Shown here piece after piece: positions 57,484 through 64,000 of a stretch of 64,000 nucleotides of DNA. Source of the stretch: Paenibacillus borealis. Its GTDB lineage: Bacteria; Bacillota; Bacilli; Paenibacillales; Paenibacillaceae. The notes below the pieces were generated by a model, which saw only the letters and a list, made by a program, of their open reading frames with translations, ran no database searches and was not told where the DNA came from. Within the stretch, counting starts at the first letter, position 1. Every line of letters starts with the position of its first letter. The translations under genes were made by a program, and so were the position numbers. Location: assembly GCF_000758665.1 (NCBI RefSeq), contig NZ_CP009285.1:5518001-5582000 (forward strand), given 5' to 3'.

Positions 57484-59784
57484 TTACCGGCTGACTGCCC
57501 CGCTCTTCTCCCGTACAAGGACCGCCGCCTTCACCATATTACGCAGTGCGGCTGTGGTCTCTTCCCATCCGCGAGTCTTCAATCCGCAGTCCGGATTAAT
57601 CCAGAACTGCTGCACATCCAGAGCGCGCAGCGCCCGCTCGATAGCTGAAGTCATCTCCTCAACAACCGGAACCCGCGGACTGTGGATATCATACACTCCG
57701 AGTCCGATGCCCTTGTCATATTCCTGCTCCTCGAAGCTGACGATCAGCTCCCCGTGGCTGCGGGAGGTCTCAATCGAGATGACATCGGCATCCATCGCCG
57801 AGATCGAACCGATCATGTCGTTGAATTCGCTATAGCACATATGCGTATGCACCTGGGTCGTATCCTTGACATGGTTCGTCGCGATCCGGAACGATTTCAC
57901 GGCCCAGTTCAGGTAATGCTCATGATCTCCCGCCTTCAGCGGCAAGCCTTCGCGGATGGCCGGTTCATCGACCTGGATCATCTCAATGCCCGCCTCTTCC
58001 AGGGCTGTCACCTCATGGCGCAGCGCAAGTGCGATTTGCCCTGCGACGGCTTCACGGCTGAGATCATCGCGGACAAAGGACCAGTTCAGGATCGTGACCG
58101 GCCCCGTCAGCATCCCCTTGACCGGGAGCTTCGTCAGCGACTGGGCATACAAGCTTTCTTTGACCGTCATTGGCTGGATAAAAGCAACATCGGCATAGAT
58201 AACGGGCGGCTTCACGCAGCGTGAGCCATACGATTGAACCCAGCCGCCCCCGGTGAAGAGATAACCGGCCAGCTTCTCTCCGAAGAATTCGACCATATCC
58301 GTCCGCTCGAACTCACCATGTACCAGCACATCCAGCCCTAGCTCCTCCTGAAGGGTGATGGCCTCAGCGATTTGACGCTTGATGAACCCGTCATAACGCT
58401 CCTGGGTCCATACCCCCTTGCGCCACTTCAGCCGGGCCTGGCGGACCTCAGCCGTCTGCGGGAAGCTTCCGATGGTGGTTGTCGGCAGCAGCGGCAGACG
58501 CCACTTCTCCTGCTGAACCTTCACCCGCTCTGCAAAAGGAAGACTGCGGTTGTCCGGCAGCTTCTCCAACGAGCGTACCTGCTCGGCTACATCCTCACGC
58601 CCGCGTTCCGGAAGGGCACGGAATACAGCCAGCACCTCACGGTTCGCGGCCAGCTCCGCTGCATAACGTTCAGTCCCCCCGTCTGCTGCTGCAGCAATAA
58701 GAACCAGCTCCGCAAGCTTTTCATTGGCGAAGGCTAATGCGTTCTTGACCGCCGGTTTCAGCTTGTCTTCCCCTTCCACTGTAACCGGCACATGCAGCAG
58801 GCTCGAGGCGGGCTGGAGGATCAGCTGCTCTTGAGGCACATATTTCTGCAGCCCGGCAACCAGCTCCAGCTTGGCATCTATATCCGAACGCCAGATATTG
58901 CGTCCGTCGATAATTCCGGCACCCAAGATCTTATCCTTCGGCCAGCCCAGACGGGCAATGGACTCCAGGTTCTTGCCCCCATCATGGATGAAATCCAGTC
59001 CAAGGCCTTGCACCGGCAATTCCAGCAATGCCTCCAGCGGCTCAGCTGCTTCGAAATACGTCTGCAGAATGACATAAAGTCCCGGTACTGAAGCGGCGAT
59101 CTCTCCATAGATGGTCTTAAGCAATGCGATCTCCTCTGCCGTTAAGCCCGTTACAATTGCCGGCTCATCGATCTGTACCCAGGCCACTCCTTCCTGCTGC
59201 AGCTCCTGCAGCAGCTGCACGTATACCGGCAGGAAGCGGGCAGCGACAGCGGATATTTGGGCAGCCGGGAATCCCTTGGACAGCTTGAGGAAGGTATAGA
59301 GTCCTACTATAACAGGCTTGCCTTCTATGCCTGCCCGTTCTTTGGCGAAGCGGTAGGCAGCCAGCGGCTTATTCTCTGTCAGGACAGGTGTCAGGCTGCC
59401 AATCTCAGGAACGATGTAATGGTAGTTCGTATTGAACCATTTGGTCATCTCGCAGGCCGTAGCTCCCGCATTGCCGCGGGCCATGGAAAAATACAGGTCG
59501 AGCGGAATATCTCCGCCCTGATAACCATAGCGCGCCGGTACAATTCCGAACATCGCTGCTGTATCCAGCACATGATCATAGAAGGTGAAGTCGCCCACCG
59601 GAATCAGCTCTATGCCGGCCTGCTGCTGGGTCTGCAAATGCTGAAGCTGAATTTCTTCCATCTGCGAGCGGAAAGTCTGCTCATCTATTTTCCCGGCCCA
59701 GTAAGCTTCCAATGTCTTTTTCCATTCGCGGTTCTTGCCGATTCTCGGATAGCCGAGGCTGCTTGTCTTTATCCCTTTGCTCAT
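57484..59784 (-). CDS. metE: Cobalamin-independent methionine synthase
   Basis: An enzyme of 766 residues that transfers a methyl group from methyltetrahydropteroyl-triglutamate to homocysteine. The start (LGYPRIGKNREWKK) and both barrel halves are complete. Zinc ligands are in HTHMCYSEFNDMIG, the downstream glutamate-containing strand, and NPDCGLKTRGWEE. GAGGAG lies nine bases before the ATG. The leader of about 110-150 bases shows no S-box, T-box or cobalamin riboswitch that I can recognise. A strong hairpin follows the gene. Confidence 0.97.
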   Translation of the reverse strand: MSKGIKTSSLGYPRIGKNREWKKTLEAYWAGKIDEQTFRSQMEEIQLQHLQTQQQAGIELIPVGDFTFYDHVLDTAAMFGIVPARYGYQGGDIPLDLYFSMARGNAGATACEMTKWFNTNYHYIVPEIGSLTPVLTENKPLAAYRFAKERAGIEGKPVIVGLYTFLKLSKGFPAAQISAVAARFLPVYVQLLQELQQEGVAWVQIDEPAIVTGLTAEEIALLKTIYGEIAASVPGLYVILQTYFEAAEPLEALLELPVQGLGLDFIHDGGKNLESIARLGWPKDKILGAGIIDGRNIWRSDIDAKLELVAGLQKYVPQEQLILQPASSLLHVPVTVEGEDKLKPAVKNALAFANEKLAELVLIAAAADGGTERYAAELAANREVLAVFRALPERGREDVAEQVRSLEKLPDNRSLPFAERVKVQQEKWRLPLLPTTTIGSFPQTAEVRQARLKWRKGVWTQERYDGFIKRQIAEAITLQEELGLDVLVHGEFERTDMVEFFGEKLAGYLFTGGGWVQSYGSRCVKPPVIYADVAFIQPMTVKESLYAQSLTKLPVKGMLTGPVTILNWSFVRDDLSREAVAGQIALALRHEVTALEEAGIEMIQVDEPAIREGLPLKAGDHEHYLNWAVKSFRIATNHVKDTTQVHTHMCYSEFNDMIGSISAMDADVISIETSRSHGELIVSFEEQEYDKGIGLGVYDIHSPRVPVVEEMTSAIERALRALDVQQFWINPDCGLKTRGWEETTAALRNMVKAAVLVREKSGAVSR

Positions 59785-59935
59785 TTATGTCCGCTCCTCT
59801 TGGGTTAAGTTAGGTGCTGCGTCCTTAATCTGCTGCCATCTTACTTCACATTTTCCGCGGTCCGCAACAGATTCCGGGGAGTTTGGCTATACAGATTCCT
59901 TATAACAAAATTAAATTCCCCCACAAACATAATTA

Positions 59936-59967
59936 AAGCCGCACTCTCCATTGAAGGAGGTGCGGCT
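59936..59967 (-). terminator. Terminator of the bceAB-dedA-uppP run
   Basis: AGCCGCAC and GTGCGGCT arms, inner CTCC/GGAG-like pairs, then TTTAATT leftward. Confidence 0.75.
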
Positions 59968-59988
59968 GTGGCAACCGTGCTGACGGAC

Positions 59989-60849
59989 TCAGAACCAGAC
60001 CAGATAGACCACACCGGCGAGAATAATCCGGTAGATGGCGAAGGGCAGCAGCTTGATTCTGTTAATCAGCTTCAGGAAGAAGCGCATGGACAGAAGCGCG
60101 AAGAGGAAGGCGCTAATAAAGCCGGCGATGAAGAACGGCAGGGCATCCAGCGTGAAGTACTGCCAATTCTTCAGCAGTGAAATCAGGCTCGCTCCGGCCA
60201 TAATCGGCACAGCCATGATGAAGGTGAAATCGGCAGCCGCGCGGTGGCTCATTCCCAGCAGCACGCCGCCGGAAATCGTCGAGCCGGACCGTGAGAACCC
60301 CGGCCAGAGGGAGACACACTGGATCAATCCGACCGATAGCGCCTGCCTATATGTAATCTGGTCAACACTCTCTGTTTTGATGGTTTTGGGTGCAAACCGG
60401 TCGGCACAGATCATAAATACAGCACCAACAACCAGTCCGATCAGCACTGTAGAAGTGGAAAACAGATGCTCATCAATGTAATCCTCGAACAGAAAACCGA
60501 ATATCCCGGCCGGAATCAGGCCTACGATCACCTGGGCTAACTTCAGACGGCCTTCGGCAGGTGCCTGCGGCTGCCCCTCAGGCACCACCGTCAGTTCCTT
60601 GCGGCTGAATTTCTTCAGCCCGAGCAGATCGATGAACCGGTTACGGAAAATGATCACTACAGCAAGGATGGAGCCGAGCTGGATAACTACCTTGAACGTG
60701 TTCGCCGTATATTTTCCCAGAAATTCCTGCGATTTAAGCCACATATCATCCACGATGATCATATGGCCTGTTGAGGATACCGGAGCAAATTCAGTCAGTC
60801 CTTCTACAATTCCCAGTATTACTGCTTTGATAATAGTCAGAAGCTCCAT
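59989..60849 (-). CDS. uppP: Undecaprenyl-diphosphate phosphatase UppP (BacA)
   Basis: A membrane phosphatase of 286 residues, about eight helices, that converts undecaprenyl pyrophosphate to the monophosphate carrier for cell-wall synthesis and gives bacitracin tolerance. Catalytic motifs: GLTEFAPVSSTGHMII (the E-rich motif; usually PVSSTGH) and PGFSRSGSTISGG. It is the last gene of the run bceA-bceB-dedA-uppP, starting 26 bp after dedA. The context supports a role in undecaprenyl recycling under antibiotic stress. Confidence 0.96.
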   Translation of the reverse strand: MELLTIIKAVILGIVEGLTEFAPVSSTGHMIIVDDMWLKSQEFLGKYTANTFKVVIQLGSILAVVIIFRNRFIDLLGLKKFSRKELTVVPEGQPQAPAEGRLKLAQVIVGLIPAGIFGFLFEDYIDEHLFSTSTVLIGLVVGAVFMICADRFAPKTIKTESVDQITYRQALSVGLIQCVSLWPGFSRSGSTISGGVLLGMSHRAAADFTFIMAVPIMAGASLISLLKNWQYFTLDALPFFIAGFISAFLFALLSMRFFLKLINRIKLLPFAIYRIILAGVVYLVWF

Positions 60850-60875
60850 GGTTATCCTCCTTTAGTTGATGAAAA

Positions 60876-61499
60876 TTATCCCCGTGCCTTGCCGGTGTTC
60901 AGTCTTTTACGGTAGTACAGAAATCCGAGCAACAATAGTCCTGCGGCAATAATCGCGTATACGACACTGGAATAAGTGCCGATAATACCAGCAATATCTT
61001 CCCAGGATTCCCCCAGTGCGGCCCCCAGCAGAACCAGCAGCACATTCCAGCCCAGCGTTCCGATCGTTGTAAACAGCATGAATACGCCGAATTTCATACC
61101 GGACATCCCTGCGGGGATGGAGATCAGACTGCGTACCAGCGGAATCATCCGGCAGAAGAGCACGGTCCAGTAGCCGTATTTGTCAAACCAGGCGTCCGCC
61201 TTGCGGATATCCTTCCCGCTGATCCGCAGCAGGCCGCCCCAGCGGTCTACGATCCGCTCCAGTCTCTCCACATCCAGCATCCGTCCGATCCAGTACAGGA
61301 TCACTGCACCCAGCAGCGAGCCGGCGGTCGATGCGACCAGCACACCGGGAATCGTCATGTCAGTCGTAGTGGTCATGAATCCGCCGAAGGGGAGAATGAC
61401 CTCTGAGGGAATGGGCGGAAAAACATTCTCCAGCGCCAGCATCAGAAAGATGCCAAAGTATCCGAACTGCTCCATAAACTCCGTAATCCATGTTTGCAT
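60876..61499 (-). CDS. DedA-family membrane protein
   Basis: A DedA protein of 207 residues with two re-entrant loops. Landmarks: ENVFPPIPSEVILPFGGFM and FCRMIPLVRSLISIPAGMSG (the conserved acidic and arginine residues). Some DedA members (UptA-type) flip undecaprenyl phosphate back across the membrane; others act on different lipids. Its place between a BceAB-type exporter and uppP, with 15- and 26-bp gaps, favours that role. AGGAGG is 8 bases before the ATG. Confidence 0.9.
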   Translation of the reverse strand: MQTWITEFMEQFGYFGIFLMLALENVFPPIPSEVILPFGGFMTTTTDMTIPGVLVASTAGSLLGAVILYWIGRMLDVERLERIVDRWGGLLRISGKDIRKADAWFDKYGYWTVLFCRMIPLVRSLISIPAGMSGMKFGVFMLFTTIGTLGWNVLLVLLGAALGESWEDIAGIIGTYSSVVYAIIAAGLLLLGFLYYRKRLNTGKARG

Positions 61500-61514
61500 A
61501 TGCGGGCCTCCTGT

Positions 61515-63464
61515 TTAGAGCAGATTTTTCTTGAGATTGCGTAAATAACGGCTGCGGATGAAGAAGAAATAGATTCCCTGGGCTGCCAGATAACCGGCCA
61601 GCACCGCCCCTGTCTCGGCTGCAATCGACAGATAGAACAGGCGCTGCAGGGCTATGAAAGCAAAGACACTGTGCAGAATGGCCAGCAGCACCGGAACGAA
61701 GAACATCAGGGCCAGCTGCTGGGTGACGCTGCGGTCTTGCTCCTGATCGGTGAAGCCCATTTTGGACAACGCAGAATACTGGAAGCGGTCATGCTCCAGA
61801 TCCATGTACAGCCGGAAATACAGAAAGCTTCCTGCCGCGATGAAGAAGACGGTCCCCACCAGGAGGGAAGCAAACAGCATCGTACTGTACAGCGTCCGCT
61901 GAATCTCAAACAGTGTTCCGCTGACCACTACAGCATAATTTGCCTTATGCTCATAGGCGACCTTGCCGCCGTCCGCAAGACTTGAAGCAATGCCTAACGT
62001 CTGGGGGAAATCCTCCATGTAAAAGCCATAGTACATGTCCTGCTGGACCGGAACTATGGAGTTATAGAGACTGTCGCTGACCACCAGGCCGCTGAAATCC
62101 CCTCCGCCCCGCCCGTCCAGCTCCGGCAACAGATATTCGGCAACGGGCACATGCTGTGTGTAGCCAATTTCCCGGATATCTGTTCCCTGCTCCAGCGTAT
62201 ACGTGGCTCTGACACGCTCACTGATCAGGCTGCGGTCCCGCTGGGAACCGATCATCACCAGACCGTCGTTTCCCTCAAGCGGAGGTTCAGAGGAATCGAA
62301 TCCGGCATATTGCAGAGCCAGCCTGTAGTCACTATACGCCATGAGCGGCAGCCGTTCGGTATGGTCCGGTCCGCTCTGTGAGGCCACATCGGCATATTTC
62401 ACTGGGATCGACAAGGTATCATACGCTAGTCCCAACTGCTTCAGCTCTGACTCGATGCCGTCCAAATCCTGCCTTGCCGTGGAGCTGCCCGCTCCGCCTT
62501 TGGCGACGTAGCCTACGGCTGCGGGATAATCCAGCTTCAGCTCACGGGACAGGGTATGAATCGAAGCGAAAACGCCCACCGAAGTGAAGGATACCGCCGA
62601 GACGATCGTCACCATGAAGAACATCCGCCCGTTATCCTTCCAGCGGTAGGATAAGCCCGAGAAGGTAATAATCCGCATCCGCTGCCAATAGAAGCGCCGG
62701 AATCTTCTCAGCTGTTCCACCACGTATAGGCTTAGCTGTGTATAGAACAGGTAAGTGCCGACAACCGTGATAGCCACTACCGGGAACATCATCACCTCAA
62801 CCGAGGTGGCTGTAGTCAGCACTGCCAGCACATAACCGCCAAGCAGCAGCAAGGCGGAGAGCAGCGCCTGCCAGCGGTGAACGCGCCGCTCTGCATCTCC
62901 TCTACGTCCCCCTTGGAACATTCCCCGCGGCGACTCATTGCCGATAAAGACGAAGGTACACAGCGAGATCAGCACGAACAGCAGTGCAAAGCTGATAATG
63001 GTCAGCACAGGTGCCTGCCAGCTGAAATAAAACTCCAGCGGAGGGATGCCGAGAAAGGCGGAGCCGATCATCAGGAACAGCTTGCCGAGCAGCATCCCGA
63101 GCAGTGTGCCGGTGAAGATGGCCGAGCCGCCAATCAGCATATTTTCCAGGAAAACCATCTTGTTGAGCTGCTGCTTGGTCATGCCATGCATCAGCAGGAT
63201 CCCGAACTCCAGCTTGCGGGACTGCAGGAAGGAGCCCACTGATACCAGGACGAACAGAGAGCAGAATACATAGATGATTCCTTCCGCCATCATCATTGTC
63301 TTGGCTGCGGTATCCAGAATCAGATCTCCTGAAATAACCGGATGAAAGATAAACAACGCGCACAGGAAGAAAATCATCACCGAAAAAGCACTGCTGACGA
63401 AGTAGGCGGCATACTTGCGCTTGCTCCGGGTTACATTCCTATAGGCGAATTGCCGAAAGGTCAT
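61515..63464 (-). CDS. BceB-type ABC transporter permease
   Basis: A permease of 649 residues of the FtsX/BceB kind: about ten helices with a large external loop (about 310-520) between the seventh and eighth. The start MTFRQFAYRNVTRSKRKYAA is typical, with GGGGGGAG just upstream. Such proteins with their ATPase remove bacitracin, lantibiotics or other lipid-II-cycle inhibitors and signal to a BceS-type kinase; no such kinase is seen here. It overlaps the ATPase stop by 26 bases, so translation is coupled. The target cannot be told from sequence. Confidence 0.88.
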   Translation of the reverse strand: MTFRQFAYRNVTRSKRKYAAYFVSSAFSVMIFFLCALFIFHPVISGDLILDTAAKTMMMAEGIIYVFCSLFVLVSVGSFLQSRKLEFGILLMHGMTKQQLNKMVFLENMLIGGSAIFTGTLLGMLLGKLFLMIGSAFLGIPPLEFYFSWQAPVLTIISFALLFVLISLCTFVFIGNESPRGMFQGGRRGDAERRVHRWQALLSALLLLGGYVLAVLTTATSVEVMMFPVVAITVVGTYLFYTQLSLYVVEQLRRFRRFYWQRMRIITFSGLSYRWKDNGRMFFMVTIVSAVSFTSVGVFASIHTLSRELKLDYPAAVGYVAKGGAGSSTARQDLDGIESELKQLGLAYDTLSIPVKYADVASQSGPDHTERLPLMAYSDYRLALQYAGFDSSEPPLEGNDGLVMIGSQRDRSLISERVRATYTLEQGTDIREIGYTQHVPVAEYLLPELDGRGGGDFSGLVVSDSLYNSIVPVQQDMYYGFYMEDFPQTLGIASSLADGGKVAYEHKANYAVVVSGTLFEIQRTLYSTMLFASLLVGTVFFIAAGSFLYFRLYMDLEHDRFQYSALSKMGFTDQEQDRSVTQQLALMFFVPVLLAILHSVFAFIALQRLFYLSIAAETGAVLAGYLAAQGIYFFFIRSRYLRNLKKNLL

Positions 63465-64000
63465 GGCCCGCTCCCCCCAGCAGTGACAGCATGTCGATAA
63501 TATTCTGGAAGAATGCGGCTCTGCTGCTGCCCCGGTACATCTCACTGTAGAAACGTCCGTCTTTGATAAAAATCACCCGGTGGCAAAAGCTGGCCGCCAC
63601 CGCGTCATGCGTAACCATCAGCACTGTCGCTCCTTCGGCTTCATTCACTTCAGCCAGCAGCCCCATCACCTCTTCCGATGCCTTGGAATCCAGGCTGCCG
63701 GTAGGTTCATCCGCCAGAATCAGTGAAGGGCGGTGGATCATCGCCCGGGCAATCGCTACCCGCTGCATCTGGCCGCCGGAGATTTCATAGGTGCGTTTGT
63801 GCAGCAGCTCAGCAATATCCAGCCTGGAGGCTACTTCAGCCAGCCGCTTCTCCATTTCCGCAACGGAACTCCCGCTTAACGTCAGCGGCAGTACTACATT
63901 CTCTTCCACCGTAAGTGTGTCGAGGAGATTGAAATGCTGGAACACAAATCCCAGCTCCTTGCGGCGGAACAGCGCCTTCTCTTTGCGCGCCAGCAGATTC
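63439..64000 (-). CDS. BceA-type ABC transporter ATPase, C-terminal part
   Basis: The gene runs off the right edge; about 186 codons are present. Q-loop region ELGFVFQHFNLLDTLTVEEN, signature ISGGQMQRVAIARAM, Walker B SLILADEPTGSLD and H-loop MVTHD are visible; Walker A lies outside. FVFQHFNLLDTLT is typical of BceA/MacB/LolD-group ATPases. With the overlapping permease it forms an antimicrobial-peptide-type transporter. Confidence 0.92.
   Translation of the reverse strand, partial: NLLARKEKALFRRKELGFVFQHFNLLDTLTVEENVVLPLTLSGSSVAEMEKRLAEVASRLDIAELLHKRTYEISGGQMQRVAIARAMIHRPSLILADEPTGSLDSKASEEVMGLLAEVNEAEGATVLMVTHDAVAASFCHRVIFIKDGRFYSEMYRGSSRAAFFQNIIDMLSLLGGAGHDLSAIRL

Noticed and set aside
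59785..59935. A riboswitch before metE
   Set aside because: I looked for S-box and cobalamin-type conserved segments in the leader and saw none.

Overview
The window is chromosomal DNA from an endospore-forming Firmicute, most probably a Paenibacillus or close relative. Evidence: a spore photoproduct lyase (splB), a yqhO-P-Q-R block like that of Bacillus, secreted proteins built on copper-amine-oxidase-N-like domains, a DUF1540 mini-protein, T-box control of metG, and Zur/Fur/FNR/cre-type operators. I found no rRNA, tRNA, CRISPR array, phage or insertion sequence. Most genes lie on the minus strand.

Layout. 1-8 kb: yqhR (cut by the edge), yqhQ, yqhP, the patatin yqhO, a secreted GHL10-type glycosidase, mntR, splB, ccdA. 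7-14 kb: a zinc block, znuA-znuC-(695 bp of repeats)-znuB behind a promoter with two Zur-type operators, then T-box-controlled metG and the zur-yidD pair. 14-22 kb: a large secreted protein and a sugar ABC importer with its YesM/YesN-type two-component system. 22-29 kb: pflB-pflA and adhE. 29-36 kb: a second sugar importer with its own YesM/YesN pair. 36-43 kb: two GH65 phosphorylases, beta-phosphoglucomutase, a carbohydrate-esterase-like hydrolase and a GNAT enzyme. 43-50 kb: fnr, a Nudix enzyme, nirB-nirD-nirC, a lipoprotein and ric. 50-57 kb: small regulators, unknown genes, msrAB, a GNAT remnant, a DUF4349 lipoprotein and the DUF1540 gene. 57-64 kb: metE, then a tight minus-strand run bceA-bceB-dedA-uppP.

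How it works together. The centre of the window looks like a sugar-to-fermentation module: two regulated sugar importers, phosphorolysis of alpha-glucosides to beta-glucose-1-phosphate, conversion to glucose-6-phosphate, then pyruvate formate-lyase and AdhE. FNR-type boxes lie before pflB, adhE, nirB and fnr itself. At the first three, the promoter-proximal box sits about 32-33 bp from a -10-like hexamer, as expected for an activator at about -41.5. pflB and nirB each carry two boxes spaced 21 bp apart. Nitrite reduction, nitrite transport and Fe-S repair (ric) complete an anaerobic and nitrosative-stress set.

The most notable less-expected signals are: (i) a perfect Fur-type 15-mer that controls no annotated gene but overlaps a good promoter pointing antisense through the DUF1540 gene; (ii) an apparent undecaprenyl-phosphate-cycle operon (BceAB-type transporter, DedA, UppP); (iii) a perfect 14-bp inverted repeat between adhE and pflB that could be both tandem FNR site and terminator; (iv) zinc-transporter genes split by tandem and dyad repeats.
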